64,000 nt of DNA. Source: JANQEU01 sp965228045. Its GTDB lineage: Bacteria > Bacteroidota > Bacteroidia > Cytophagales > Cyclobacteriaceae. Position numbers and translations under genes: made by a program. Positions 26,413-36,147 of this stretch are shown here, one piece after another. The notes beneath the pieces were generated by a model. It had not been told where the DNA came from, searched no databases, and was given only the letters and a program-made list of their open reading frames with translations. How positions within the stretch are numbered: position 1 is the first letter of the stretch; each line of letters starts with the position of its first letter. The DNA lies in contig OZ245789.1 in assembly GCA_965228045.1 (NCBI GenBank), positions 62,001 to 126,000 of the forward strand. Reading direction: 5' to 3'.

Positions 26413-27231
26413 ATGAGTGTATCGAAGAAAAATTTCAAAAAAATAACTACCCATAGTCTGGGTGAGATGAAATCAGCCGGAGAAAAAATTTCTATGCTGA
26501 CCGCATATGACTATTCGATGGCTCGAATCATCGATGGAGCCGGGGTTGATGTAGTACTTGTAGGGGATTCCGCTTCCAACGTCATGGCTGGAAACGAAAC
26601 AACCCTTCCCATCACCTTAGATCACATGATCTGGCATGCTCAGTCAGTGGTAAAAGCCGTAAATCGTGCCCTGGTTACAGTAGACATTCCATTCGGAAGT
26701 TATCAGGGCAATTCCTCCGAAGCGCTTCGTTCCAGCATCAGAATCATGAAAGAATCTGGTGCTCACGCCGTGAAGATGGAAGGTGGGTTGGAAGTCAAAG
26801 AAGGCATTGAGAGGGTCCTTACAGCCGGTATTCCGGTGATGGGTCATCTGGGCCTCACACCTCAGTCCATCTACAAATTCGGTACTTACACAGTAAGGGC
26901 TAAGGAAGAAGCTGAAGCCGAAAAGTTGCTCTCCGATGCTATGCTTTTAGAAAAAATTGGTTGCTTTTCTATTGTGCTGGAGAAAATCCCCTCACAGTTG
27001 GCAAAGCGTGTGAGCGAATCTCTTTCCATCCCGACAATTGGCATTGGCGCTGGGCCCTATACAGATGGGCAGGTTTTGGTAATTCATGATATGCTCGGTA
27101 TTACTCAAGATTTCAAACCCCGTTTCCTTCGTCAATACGCTGATCTTAATAAGAGCATCCATGATGCTACAGAGCAATATATCAAAGACGTTAAAACAAA
27201 TTCATTTCCAAACGAAGAAGAAAGCTATTAA
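26413..27231 (+). CDS. panB: 3-methyl-2-oxobutanoate hydroxymethyltransferase
   Basis: 272 residues from the ATG at 26413; an in-frame extension upstream overlaps the preceding gene and the -7 element and is not credible. First step of pantothenate and CoA synthesis: adds a hydroxymethyl group from methylene-tetrahydrofolate to alpha-ketoisovalerate. Signature stretches: MLTAYDYSMARIIDGAGVDV, VGDSASNVMAGNETTLPITL (metal Asp), SGAHAVKMEGG (Glu), GHLGLTPQSI and TIGIGAGPYTDGQVLV. No panC or panE is nearby. Confidence 0.95.
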   Translation: MSVSKKNFKKITTHSLGEMKSAGEKISMLTAYDYSMARIIDGAGVDVVLVGDSASNVMAGNETTLPITLDHMIWHAQSVVKAVNRALVTVDIPFGSYQGNSSEALRSSIRIMKESGAHAVKMEGGLEVKEGIERVLTAGIPVMGHLGLTPQSIYKFGTYTVRAKEEAEAEKLLSDAMLLEKIGCFSIVLEKIPSQLAKRVSESLSIPTIGIGAGPYTDGQVLVIHDMLGITQDFKPRFLRQYADLNKSIHDATEQYIKDVKTNSFPNEEESY

Positions 27232-27251
27232 CAACCTGACATAAATTATTC

Positions 27252-29474
27252 ATGGCAAAAATCATTTATACCAAAACAGACGAAGCTCCTGCACTGGCTA
27301 CCTACTCTCTTTTACCCATTATCGAAGCGTTTACCTCCCTGGCTGGTGTAGAAATGGAGCTTAGGGACATTTCACTGGCGGGTAGAATTCTGGCGGTTTT
27401 CCCCGAATTTCTAAAGGAGGATCAAAGAATTAGTGACGACCTGGCAGAGCTTGGTGAATTGGCCAAAAAACCGGAAGCCAATATTATAAAGTTGCCAAAC
27501 ATCAGTGCGTCCATTCCTCAACTTACCGCAGCAATCAGCGAATTACAGAAACTTGGCTATGACCTCCCTGATTACCCATTTGAGCCAAAGAATGACCGGG
27601 AAAAGGATATCAAATCACGATACGACAAAGTCAAAGGAAGTGCAGTAAACCCGGTTCTGAGAGAAGGAAATAGTGACAGAAGAGCTCCAAAAAGCGTAAA
27701 GGAATTTGCCAAAAAGCACCCTCATTCCATGGGAGCATGGAATCCTGATTCTAAATCCCACGTGGCACATATGTCCGAGGGAGATTTCTTTGGTAGTGAG
27801 AAATCCTTAACGACCGAAAAAGAAACAGTTGTAAAAATTCAGTTCAGAAGTTCCTCCGGAGCTACAGAGACCTTAAAGGAAAGCACACCTCTTCAAAGAG
27901 GTGAGATCATAGATGCTTCCGTAATGTCGATGTCCGCATTGAAGACATTTTTGGCAAGGGAAGTGGAAGATGCCAAGGCCAAGGACGTTCTTTTTTCTAT
28001 TCACATGAAAGCTACTATGATGAAGGTCTCCGATCCCATCATTTTTGGGGCTGCGGTATCAGTTTACTTTGCGGACGTTTTTGAGAAACACGAGGCAACC
28101 TTGCACAACCTCGGCGTGGATCCAAGCAATGGCTTTGGAGATCTGGTCACCAAAATCAAAACGCTACCGAAGGATGAATTGAAAGTCATCGAAGCTGACA
28201 TACAGGCTGTTTATGACAATAATCCGGAATTGGCAATGGTGAATTCAGACCTTGGTATTACCAATCTTCATGTACCAAGTGACGTAATAATTGATGCTTC
28301 TATGCCGGCTGCTATCAGATCCTCCGGTCAAATGTGGGGTCCGGATGGCAATCTAAAAGATATGAAAGCCGTAATTCCTGACAGATGCTACGCGGGTGTC
28401 TATCAGGAAACCATTGACTTTTGTAAGAAAAATGGGGCTTTCGATCCCACGAAAATGGGGAGTGTGTCAAACGTAGGTCTTATGGCTCAAAAAGCTGAAG
28501 AGTATGGTTCTCATGATAAGACATTCCAAATGAAAGAAGCCGGATCAGTCCAGGTAATTGATGATTCGGGGAATGTTTTGTTAGAACATGAAGTGCAGCC
28601 AGGAGACATCTGGCGTATGTGTCAGGTAAAAGATGCTCCTATCCAGGATTGGATCAAACTAGCAGTCAGTCGTGCTAGAGACACCGGAACTCCGGCTGTT
28701 TTTTGGTTGAATGAAGAAAGAGCACATGACAGGGAATTGATTAAAAAAGTCAATCAATACCTTCCTGGACATGACACCGATGGTCTTGAAATACTTATCA
28801 AGTCGCCTGTGGAAGCTACGAGATTCTCTTTGGAAAGAATAAATGAAGGAAAAGATACTATCTCAGTAACAGGTAATGTACTACGGGATTATCTGACTGA
28901 TCTCTTCCCCATTCTTGAAGTAGGGACCAGTGCCAAAATGCTGTCCATCGTACCTTTGATGAATGGTGGAGGATTATTTGAAACGGGGGCCGGAGGGTCC
29001 GCGCCTAAGCATGTTCAGCAGTTTGTACAGGAAGGGCACTTAAGATGGGATAGTCTGGGTGAATTTCTGGCGCTGGCAGCGTCACTGGAACATCTGGGTA
29101 AAACTTACGACAATCAAAACGCCCTGTTACTTTCGAAAGCACTGGACATTGCAACCGGCAAATTCCTGGAAGGCAACAAATCTCCATCACGTAAGGTGAA
29201 TGAAATCGATAACAGAGGAAGTCATTTCTACCTGGCATGGTATTGGGCAGAAGCTTTGGCGGAAATAACCGACAAGGAAGATTTGAAAGCTGTATTCGGC
29301 AAACTCTCCGAGGATATGAAAATTCATGAATCGCAAATCAATGAGGAGCTACTTGCCGCACAAGGTGCTCCGGTAGAAATGGGAGGATATTATAAGCCGG
29401 ATGATAAATTGACCAGCGAGGCGATGCGACCAAGTAAAACGCTGAATGGATTACTGGAAGGCCTATTGGGCTAA
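27252..29474 (+). CDS. icd: Isocitrate dehydrogenase, NADP-dependent, monomeric type
   Basis: 740 residues, the standard length of the monomeric class, unlike the roughly 420-residue dimeric enzyme. Class-specific text: MAKIIYTKTDEAPALATYSLLPII at the start, HPHSMGAWNPDSKSHVAHM, KATMMKVSDPIIFG, SNVGLMAQKAEEYGSHDKTF and GGGLFETGAGGSAPKHVQQF. Converts isocitrate to 2-oxoglutarate with NADPH formation in the TCA cycle. It follows panB by 20 nt. Its stop is 1 nt from that of the convergent NlpC gene. Confidence 0.97.
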   Translation: MAKIIYTKTDEAPALATYSLLPIIEAFTSLAGVEMELRDISLAGRILAVFPEFLKEDQRISDDLAELGELAKKPEANIIKLPNISASIPQLTAAISELQKLGYDLPDYPFEPKNDREKDIKSRYDKVKGSAVNPVLREGNSDRRAPKSVKEFAKKHPHSMGAWNPDSKSHVAHMSEGDFFGSEKSLTTEKETVVKIQFRSSSGATETLKESTPLQRGEIIDASVMSMSALKTFLAREVEDAKAKDVLFSIHMKATMMKVSDPIIFGAAVSVYFADVFEKHEATLHNLGVDPSNGFGDLVTKIKTLPKDELKVIEADIQAVYDNNPELAMVNSDLGITNLHVPSDVIIDASMPAAIRSSGQMWGPDGNLKDMKAVIPDRCYAGVYQETIDFCKKNGAFDPTKMGSVSNVGLMAQKAEEYGSHDKTFQMKEAGSVQVIDDSGNVLLEHEVQPGDIWRMCQVKDAPIQDWIKLAVSRARDTGTPAVFWLNEERAHDRELIKKVNQYLPGHDTDGLEILIKSPVEATRFSLERINEGKDTISVTGNVLRDYLTDLFPILEVGTSAKMLSIVPLMNGGGLFETGAGGSAPKHVQQFVQEGHLRWDSLGEFLALAASLEHLGKTYDNQNALLLSKALDIATGKFLEGNKSPSRKVNEIDNRGSHFYLAWYWAEALAEITDKEDLKAVFGKLSEDMKIHESQINEELLAAQGAPVEMGGYYKPDDKLTSEAMRPSKTLNGLLEGLLG

Positions 29475-29475
29475 C

Positions 29476-29976
29476 CTACTTGATGTAACGACGAAAACGT
29501 TTTACGTTTTCCCGGTAATAATCACTCATCAGATCCGATTCGACCACACCCCTGCTTGATGAGGCGTGTATGAATCTGATGGTATTTTTATCAACGTAGG
29601 TGATCATGCCTGAATGCCACCATTTGTCTCTTTTTTGTTTGAACTTAAAGAATACCACATCTCCTTCTCTAAGGCCGGACCATCCACGCTTACGACCGGA
29701 TTTGGATTGCTCTTTAGCAGTTCGCGGAATTGAAACTCCGGCAGCCCGATAGGAATTGTAAATCAGCGCTGAGCAGTCAATGCCACCCCGGGAAGTTCCT
29801 CCGTATTGATAAGGTGTACCCATGTAAGTTTTAGCCGTGCTGACAACAGTAGCGAGTTGCTTTTTTCTTTTCTTCCGGTTTTGAGCGGATGCATCCGCGA
29901 TAAACAATGATGAGAAAATAAGAGTCAGTAAGAGTATGGAGATCAGGTGATGGCACGAAATCGAACCTCTAACCAT
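29476..29976 (-). CDS. NlpC/P60 family peptidoglycan endopeptidase
   Basis: 166 residues. A signal peptide, with cleavage near ADASAQ, is followed by a basic linker (NRKKRKKQ) and the NlpC/P60 domain. The catalytic triad is C68 (GGIDCSALIYNSY), H121 (WWHSGMITYV) and H137 (IHASSSRGV). It cleaves peptide stems of peptidoglycan in the periplasm. It starts within the last 8 nt of the upstream methyltransferase gene, so the two are coupled. The domain is minimal, with no SH3 or LysM targeting module. Confidence 0.92.
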   Translation of the reverse strand: MVRGSISCHHLISILLLTLIFSSLFIADASAQNRKKRKKQLATVVSTAKTYMGTPYQYGGTSRGGIDCSALIYNSYRAAGVSIPRTAKEQSKSGRKRGWSGLREGDVVFFKFKQKRDKWWHSGMITYVDKNTIRFIHASSSRGVVESDLMSDYYRENVKRFRRYIK

Positions 29977-30751
29977 TGGACTCCTTTTTTAAAATGACAA
30001 ATAAATCAAGATTATCCTGAGTTTCTTCCCTTTCAAAATAGTCATCAGTGGAGATTGAAGTTACCAGTTCATCAGCGCCTTTTTTGAGCGAGTTACGATT
30101 AAATCTGTTGAGTATATCGTATGGCACCTTCAAAATGGATGCGGGTAATCTGTATTGTAAATTTAAGAAATCAAAGCGAGTAATTTTCCTGACAGCGGCT
30201 TTATTTCTTTCATAATACTCCATCACCTTCTCATTACCTGCAATACCTTTCATTTCCACAAACTCAAAATACTTTCTGCTCAATTCCGTCAATTGATGGG
30301 ATGTGTATTCCCTTATGTGCCATGGATTACGGGTGAGGGTCATTTTAATATTGGGGGTGGTCAGCAGTGCCACGCCTCCTGGTTTTAGAACGCGATGTAT
30401 CTCCTGCAGGAATTTCTCATCTTCTTTTATGTGTTCTATTACCTGGAAACTGACAATTGAATCGAATTGATTGTCCTCGTAAGGAAAAGGCGGAAAATTG
30501 CCTCGCTGGAATTTGTAGTCAGGGTATTTCTCGGATAGATTGCTAATGACATGTTCAATCTTATCGATAGCAGTATAAGAATCCGCCAATGGTGCCAACT
30601 CATGAACACCTCTCCCTTCACCACATCCAAGCTCAAGCAAATGACCGCTTATATACGGCTTGGCCACGTGATACGCCTTGAGCAACCGTTGGTGTATCGG
30701 GTTATCCGAAACAATTTGATCAGAGGTTATTTCAGTTGTATAAACGCTCAT
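29969..30751 (-). CDS. Class I SAM-dependent methyltransferase (Methyltransf_11)
   Basis: 260 residues, cytoplasmic. SAM-binding motif I is LLELGCGEGRGVHELAP, the acidic motif II is TAIDKIEHV, then FDSIVSFQVIEHIKEDEKFLQEIHRVLKPGGVALLTTPN. The C-terminal 100 residues (EMKGIAGNEKVMEYYERNKAAV) are typical of methyltransferases linked to polysaccharide or lipid modification, but the acceptor is unknown. It shares an operon with a peptidoglycan hydrolase and is divergent from the GWxTD gene. Confidence 0.88.
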   Translation of the reverse strand: MSVYTTEITSDQIVSDNPIHQRLLKAYHVAKPYISGHLLELGCGEGRGVHELAPLADSYTAIDKIEHVISNLSEKYPDYKFQRGNFPPFPYEDNQFDSIVSFQVIEHIKEDEKFLQEIHRVLKPGGVALLTTPNIKMTLTRNPWHIREYTSHQLTELSRKYFEFVEMKGIAGNEKVMEYYERNKAAVRKITRFDFLNLQYRLPASILKVPYDILNRFNRNSLKKGADELVTSISTDDYFEREETQDNLDLFVILKKESNG

Positions 30752-30755
30752 CTGC

Positions 30756-30763
30756 TATTTTTG
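30756..30763 (+). promoter_or_regulatory. Bacteroidota -7 element (TATTTTTG) for the GWxTD gene
   Basis: Exact TAnnTTTG, followed by C, 53 nt before the ATG at 30817. A TTG at 30736-30738, 17 nt upstream, may act as the -33 part. Its position shows that the in-frame start at 30736 is not used. Confidence 0.5.
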
Positions 30764-30816
30764 CACAAATAAAACGAAAATTAGAGTCCTTTGAAGCATT
30801 TAAAGAGAGGCATTTT

Positions 30817-31962
30817 ATGAGGTATAGCATTGCACTAATCCTTGCACTGATGTCCTATTCGGCGATTTGTATTGATTTTTCAGAGGTCAATACCATTTAT
30901 TGGTATGAGAAACAGTCGGTTTCCATAAGACATAGTATTGCTTCTGACGAGAATGAAGTGCACCTATTCCTGGAATTAACAGGTGATTCTGTTTCAATTG
31001 ACAAAATTTCCTATTTGGCCCAAAGCAATTATGAGGACGCTAACCATATTGAATTCCGCAATTTTGAATCTAGTGAGCTAGCCAATGAGCCGGCGCGTGT
31101 AGTTCTGGAGTTGATCTTTACAATACCCTCAGGAAAAAACCTCCTTGTTGTCAAATACTCGGAGCCGCAAGATGATTATTATTTTCCTATCCCATTGATA
31201 AGAGGTAATACCCCATTTCCCGATTACTATTTAGTAGATGAAAGCGGGTACCCAATTTTCGATCAGTTTGTTCGTCAAAACGAGTACAGTTTTGAGTTTG
31301 TAGGGCCACGTAAATCTCTCTGGGCCTACGAATACATGGAGGATTTTCCCCCTGCAGACCCACCAATGGGTGTTGTACAATCCGTTTCTCCAACCTTGGA
31401 TATCGATACGCTCGTCAATCTGGAAAACTATGAGATGAAAGCTGGTCGTTTTTATTTCATCCAAACGGATACTTTATCCAATCAGGGTTTTGCCATTTAT
31501 GTTGGAGAGTCGTATTACCCTCTTACCAGACGACTAGAAGAACTCATCCCGCCCATGACCTATATTACACGCCAGTCTGAGATCTCAGCTGTGACACAGT
31601 CCAATGACGCAAAGAAGGCATTTGATGACTTCTGGTTGACCACTTACTCGAGTAGTCAGAATGCACGTCTTGCGATAAGAAGCTACTACCGAAAAGTGGC
31701 CATGGCTAATGAATTGTTTACCGACTACAAACAGGGATGGAAAACCGACAGGGGTGTTTTGACAATGATGTTTGGACTACCCAGGGAAGTCATTCGCTCG
31801 AATAACATGGAAACCTGGGTATATCCCAATGATGTGGTCTTTGAATTTCGCGTTTTATCAAATTTGTTCACACCCAATCTGTATGTGCTGATACGAGATG
31901 AAGACTACAGGGAAGATTGGATAAGAAGAGTACGAATAATTAGAAGTGGTGGTGGTCGATAA
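30817..31962 (+). CDS. GWxTD domain exported protein
   Basis: 381 residues from the ATG at 30817, with a hydrophobic leader (MRYSIALILALMSYSAIC). The defining C-terminal motif is G307-W-K-T-D311, in YKQGWKTDRGVLTMMFGLPREV, preceded by a helical DDFWLTTYSSSQNARLAIRSYYRKV. GWxTD proteins are found in Bacteroidota and relatives, are exported and have no known function. The end of the gene overlaps the GTG start of rlmB by 17 nt. Confidence 0.88.
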   Translation: MRYSIALILALMSYSAICIDFSEVNTIYWYEKQSVSIRHSIASDENEVHLFLELTGDSVSIDKISYLAQSNYEDANHIEFRNFESSELANEPARVVLELIFTIPSGKNLLVVKYSEPQDDYYFPIPLIRGNTPFPDYYLVDESGYPIFDQFVRQNEYSFEFVGPRKSLWAYEYMEDFPPADPPMGVVQSVSPTLDIDTLVNLENYEMKAGRFYFIQTDTLSNQGFAIYVGESYYPLTRRLEELIPPMTYITRQSEISAVTQSNDAKKAFDDFWLTTYSSSQNARLAIRSYYRKVAMANELFTDYKQGWKTDRGVLTMMFGLPREVIRSNNMETWVYPNDVVFEFRVLSNLFTPNLYVLIRDEDYREDWIRRVRIIRSGGGR

Positions 31963-32698
31963 TAAGAAAAATCCTTACATGATCTTTGGTCTGAGGGCCG
32001 TAATCGAGGCTGCGAATTCGGGGAAGGACCTCGAAAAAGTCTTTATCCAAAAAAATATTTCCGGTGATTTGTCAAGAGAGTTGCGTCAAGCTTTGTTCCA
32101 GACGCAAACACCTATTTTGAATGTTCCCATAGAGAGGATTAATAAGTTCACAAGGAAAAATCATCAGGGAGTAGTAGCATTCCTTTCACCCATTAAATAT
32201 TTCAAACTTTCTGATCTGGTTACCCGGGTATTTGAATCAGGAGAAATTCCGTTTTTTTTGGTTCTGGACAGGCTTACCGATGTTCGCAACTTCGGCGCCA
32301 TCGCCAGGACGGCTAGCTGCACGGGTAGCCATGGGATAATCATTCCATTGAAAGGTGCCGCTCAGGTAAATGGGGATGCAATGAAAACCTCCGCTGGCGC
32401 ATTGAATTCGCTCCCCGTCTGCCGTGAGAGCAATCTAAAAAGCAGTGTAGAATACCTCAAAAACTCTGGGTTGGCAATAGTAGCCTGTACGGAGAAGGCA
32501 AGTGAGGATATTTCGAAAGCATCCTTTAAAGAGCCAACCGCCTTAATCCTGGGGTCCGAGGAGGACGGAATATCAGATGAACTACTGAAACTTTGTGATT
32601 ACAAATTCAGGATTCCAATCACGGGTCCGATCAAATCACTAAATGTTTCCTCCGCAGCGGCCATGGTTTGCTACGAAGTACTTAAGCAGAGAACTTAG
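31946..32698 (+). CDS. rlmB: 23S rRNA 2'-O-methyltransferase, SpoU/TrmH family (RlmB type)
   Basis: 250 residues. N-terminal RNA substrate-binding domain (MIFGLRAVIEAANSGKDLEKVFI) and a SPOUT knot with all three motifs: LTDVRNFGAIARTA, ALILGSEEDGISDELL and IPITGPIKSLNVSSAAAMVCYE. RlmB methylates G2251 of 23S rRNA; other SpoU targets are possible. There is no ATG before the conserved region except 31979, which would cut into it. Three adjacent GTG codons (31946, 31949, 31952) overlap the GWxTD gene and are the likely start, giving translational coupling. Its stop is interlocked with that of manC. Confidence 0.88.
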   Translation: MVVVDNKKNPYMIFGLRAVIEAANSGKDLEKVFIQKNISGDLSRELRQALFQTQTPILNVPIERINKFTRKNHQGVVAFLSPIKYFKLSDLVTRVFESGEIPFFLVLDRLTDVRNFGAIARTASCTGSHGIIIPLKGAAQVNGDAMKTSAGALNSLPVCRESNLKSSVEYLKNSGLAIVACTEKASEDISKASFKEPTALILGSEEDGISDELLKLCDYKFRIPITGPIKSLNVSSAAAMVCYEVLKQRT

Positions 32699-33771
32699 AT
32701 ATATCTTTCGCCCTTTTCGACTTTTACCTGGTTTACGAAGTTTTTGAATTTTGTAGCATCATCTTTCTTACAGATGAGCAATACGTCATCAAAATCTGCT
32801 ACGAGATAACCATCCAGATCACTGGCCACAACCAATTTTCCCTTTTTGCTTTTTATGTAGTTCGAACTACAATCATATAACATTGCCTTCTCCTCCACCA
32901 CGTTTTGATTTTCATCCTTTTGTTTAATCTCATGAAGGGCATCCCACGAGCCAAGATCGGACCAACCAAAATCCCCGGGAACCATGAAAACGTTTTCAGC
33001 TTTCTCCATGATCGCGTAGTCAACTGAGATCGATTTGCAATTGTTATAGGCCTCTGCGAGAAAATCAGACTCCTTGTCACTGAAATAGTGCTTTTCACCC
33101 TTTTCGAAGGTCTCGGCCAGCCAGGGTTGTAATTCTTCAAAAGCTTTGATTACACTATTGACCGACCAGACAAATATGCCCGCATTCCATACGAAATCAC
33201 CACTTTCCAAAAACTTTTCCGCAAGGTCTCTGTCCGGCTTTTCCGTGAATGTTTTTACTTTTTTAATAGGGTCATCCGACTCAAAATACTGAATATACCC
33301 ATAGCTTGTCTCTGGCCTGCTGGGCTGGATGCCAATGGTGATCAGTCTATCGTTTCTTCCAGCAGATTCCACCGCCGTTTTAATTACCTCAAGGTATCTG
33401 GCATCATCAAAGATGGCAGCATCCGAAGGTGTGACCACAATAACTGCATTTGGATCCAAAGTCTTGATCTTATAAGTGGCATATGCAATACAAGGAGCGG
33501 TGTTTCTTTTGACCGGCTCCATCAGAACCTGATCACTACCCAGATCAGGAAGTTGTTCTTTGATGATGTCTGCATAAATCTCATTGGAAACCACCCATAA
33601 ATTCTTTGCCGGAACCAAATTTCTGAAACGATCACAAGTCATTTGAAGCAATGACCTACCCATTCCCAAAATATCAAGAAATTGTTTTGGTTTAGCGTTT
33701 CTGCTGTATGGCCAGAATCTCGTCCCGCTGCCACCAGCCATGACCACTACATGAATACTCTTATCCATCAT
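32695..33771 (-). CDS. manC: Mannose-1-phosphate guanylyltransferase
   Basis: 358 residues: the nucleotidyltransferase domain only, without the mannose-6-phosphate isomerase cupin found in bifunctional enzymes. N-terminal VVMAGGSGTRFWPYSRNAKPKQF binds GTP; VTPSDAAIF, FTEKPDRDLAEKFL and FVWNAGIFVWSV are family signatures. Makes GDP-mannose for surface polysaccharides. Start ATG at 33771 (or 33768). It stands alone on its strand between rlmB and recQ. Confidence 0.94.
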   Translation of the reverse strand: MMDKSIHVVVMAGGSGTRFWPYSRNAKPKQFLDILGMGRSLLQMTCDRFRNLVPAKNLWVVSNEIYADIIKEQLPDLGSDQVLMEPVKRNTAPCIAYATYKIKTLDPNAVIVVTPSDAAIFDDARYLEVIKTAVESAGRNDRLITIGIQPSRPETSYGYIQYFESDDPIKKVKTFTEKPDRDLAEKFLESGDFVWNAGIFVWSVNSVIKAFEELQPWLAETFEKGEKHYFSDKESDFLAEAYNNCKSISVDYAIMEKAENVFMVPGDFGWSDLGSWDALHEIKQKDENQNVVEEKAMLYDCSSNYIKSKKGKLVVASDLDGYLVADFDDVLLICKKDDATKFKNFVNQVKVEKGERYI

Positions 33772-33834
33772 TTTTCCCGATTTATTCTAAATGCGATTAA
33801 TTAGATTCGCTTGCTGATTTTTCGACCACAAGAT

Positions 33835-33851
33835 TACGGATTATTTCCGTA
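33835..33851. promoter_or_regulatory. Inverted repeat TACGGA-N5-TCCGTA between manC and recQ
   Basis: 6-bp arms 33835-33840 and 33846-33851 around TTATT. The same 160-bp gap contains TATTCTAA (33783-33790) and its inverse TTAGAATA (33882-33889), each near one of the two divergent start codons. Operator-like, but without a known regulator. Confidence 0.25.
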
Positions 33852-33931
33852 TTGAAAATTGCTTTATTGTAAACCTTTCAATTAGAATAATCAGAGTTTT
33901 TCATTAACTTAATGAAGTACATCAACTGAAA

Positions 33932-36115
33932 ATGACGGAAGCATTAACCGGAGATAGGATTCGAGGTACACTCAAAGAAGTATTTGGGTACGACAACTTT
34001 AGAGGAAACCAGGAGAAGATCATTCAAAACATCCTGGATGGCAGGAACACCTTTGTGATTATGCCAACAGGGGCAGGTAAATCCCTGTGCTATCAGCTGC
34101 CGGCTATAATTCAGGAGGGGACAGCAATTGTCATTTCTCCGTTGATTGCTCTGATGAAAAATCAGGTCGACCAAATGAATGCTGTAGGCATCAACGCCAG
34201 ATTCTTAAACAGCACGCTCACCAGGGCCGAAATGACACGTGTCAAAAAAGATACTCTTGAAGGCAATACCAAGTTATTGTATGTAGCTCCGGAATCCCTG
34301 ACGAAGAATGAGAATGTTGAATTCTTGAAACAATCCCGAATTTCATTCATAGCCGTAGATGAAGCACACTGTATTTCTGAATGGGGACATGATTTCCGTC
34401 CGGAGTACAGAAGGATCAAATCTATCGTAAGCCAACTTGGAAATGTACCATTGATTGCTTTGACTGCTACTGCGACACCTAAAGTGCAGCTCGACATCAG
34501 GAGAAACCTGGAAATGGATGTGGCAGAGGTATTTCAGTCATCCTTTAACCGGACGAATCTTTACTATGAGATCAGATCAAAGCAACAAGCCAAGAAACAA
34601 CTGATAAAATTCGTAAAAGACCATAAAGGGAAGTCCGGAATCATATATTGTCTCAGCAGGAAAAAAGTAGAAGAAATTGCCGAATTCTTAAAGGTCAACG
34701 ACGTAAAAGCAGCTCCCTATCATGCAGGGATGGAAGCTGGCTCAAGGATGGCAAATCAGGATGCATTTTTGAATGAAGACGTTGATGTGATTGTTGCAAC
34801 GATTGCTTTCGGAATGGGCATTGACAAGCCCGATGTCAGGTTTGTCATTCATTATGATGCCCCTAAATCCATAGAAGGATATTATCAGGAAACAGGACGT
34901 GCAGGTAGAGATGGATTGGAAGGTAAGTGTTTGATGCTATACAGCTACAATGACATTCTGAAGCTCGAGAAGTTCAATAAGGACAAAGCTGTCACTGAAC
35001 GTGAAAATGCAAAGTTCCTTCTCGAAGAGATGGCTGCGTATGCTGAGTCCTCCGTCTGTAGGCGGAAGCAATTGCTGCACTACTTCGGAGAGGAATTTGA
35101 GGTGGAGAACTGTGAGATGTGTGACAACTGCAGGCATCCGAAAGAGCAATTCGATGGGACCGAATATCTGAAAAAAGTGATCAAAGCTGTTCAGCAGACT
35201 GATAGTCGGTTTAACATTGATCACATCACCAATTTATTGCTTGGTAAGAAATCAGAACATGTTATCAGTTACGGTCACGATAAGCTTGACTCATTTGGAA
35301 GTGGTGTCGGAGAAAATGAGTCATTCTGGAAAGCCGCAATCCGACAGGCACTCTATAACGAATTGATCGAAAAGGACATCGATAACCCGGGTGTCTTTGC
35401 TATCACCCAAAAAGGAATTAACTATCTGATTGATCCATTCAAGATCAATATTTCCCGTGATCATGAGTACGAGACCGAGGGTGATGAGGAGGAAATTGAA
35501 AAAACCGTCATTGATGCTAAGTCTTACGATACGGTACTTTTTGACATGCTCAAAGGACTGAGAAAGAAAGTCGCAAAACAGAAAGATCTTCCTCCTTATG
35601 TCATCTTCCAGGATCCTTCTTTGGAGGAAATGGCCACACTCTACCCAACTAACATCGATGACCTCAAAAAAGTTATTGGTGTTGGCGAGAGTAAAGCGCG
35701 AAAATTTGGCAAGCCATTTTTGGATCTGATTGAGAAATATATAGATGAAAATGACATCATCACTGCTTCAGATGTATTGGTGAAATCGTCAGGTACAAAA
35801 TCGAAGAATAAGATTTTCATTATTCAGCAGATAGATCGGCAAATAGACCTGGAAGAGATTGCAGAAATGAAAGGCATGAAGTACGAAGATCTTATAGAGG
35901 AAATTGAGACGATCTGTGATGGAGGCACCAAACTAAATCTCGACTATTACATCGATCAATTGCTCGATGATGACAGGCAGGATGATATTTACGATTATTT
36001 TATGAATGCAGACTCCGGGAGCATCGATGATGCCATAAGTGAGCTGGGACGGGATTATTCCGAGGATGAGATTCGACTGATGCGGATCAAGTTTATGTCG
36101 GAATTTGCACACTAA
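33932..36115 (+). CDS. recQ: ATP-dependent DNA helicase RecQ
   Basis: 727 residues. SF2 helicase motifs: Walker A with K50 (MPTGAGKSLCYQLP), DEAH at 143-146 (FIAVDEAHCISEWGHDFRPEYR, with the RecQ aromatic loop), TATATPKV, then IAFGMGIDKPDVRFVIH and QETGRAGRDG. The zinc domain cysteines are in SSVCRRKQLLHYF and NCEMCDNC. An RQC winged helix follows, then an HRDC domain (about 540-610) and a C-terminal HTH_40-like acidic extension, which makes it about 110 residues longer than E. coli RecQ (609). Unwinds forks and recombination intermediates 3' to 5'. Confidence 0.96.
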   Translation: MTEALTGDRIRGTLKEVFGYDNFRGNQEKIIQNILDGRNTFVIMPTGAGKSLCYQLPAIIQEGTAIVISPLIALMKNQVDQMNAVGINARFLNSTLTRAEMTRVKKDTLEGNTKLLYVAPESLTKNENVEFLKQSRISFIAVDEAHCISEWGHDFRPEYRRIKSIVSQLGNVPLIALTATATPKVQLDIRRNLEMDVAEVFQSSFNRTNLYYEIRSKQQAKKQLIKFVKDHKGKSGIIYCLSRKKVEEIAEFLKVNDVKAAPYHAGMEAGSRMANQDAFLNEDVDVIVATIAFGMGIDKPDVRFVIHYDAPKSIEGYYQETGRAGRDGLEGKCLMLYSYNDILKLEKFNKDKAVTERENAKFLLEEMAAYAESSVCRRKQLLHYFGEEFEVENCEMCDNCRHPKEQFDGTEYLKKVIKAVQQTDSRFNIDHITNLLLGKKSEHVISYGHDKLDSFGSGVGENESFWKAAIRQALYNELIEKDIDNPGVFAITQKGINYLIDPFKINISRDHEYETEGDEEEIEKTVIDAKSYDTVLFDMLKGLRKKVAKQKDLPPYVIFQDPSLEEMATLYPTNIDDLKKVIGVGESKARKFGKPFLDLIEKYIDENDIITASDVLVKSSGTKSKNKIFIIQQIDRQIDLEEIAEMKGMKYEDLIEEIETICDGGTKLNLDYYIDQLLDDDRQDDIYDYFMNADSGSIDDAISELGRDYSEDEIRLMRIKFMSEFAH

Positions 36116-36139
36116 GTGGGCATTTGCCGACTAATCTGT

Positions 36140-36147
36140 TTTATTTG
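36140..36147 (+). promoter_or_regulatory. Near-consensus -7 element (TTTATTTG) before purD
   Basis: Seven of eight fits to TAnnTTTG, 16 nt before the purD ATG. Part of the 16-bp string 36133-36148 shared exactly with 4193-4208 in front of the acyltransferase gene. Confidence 0.35.
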
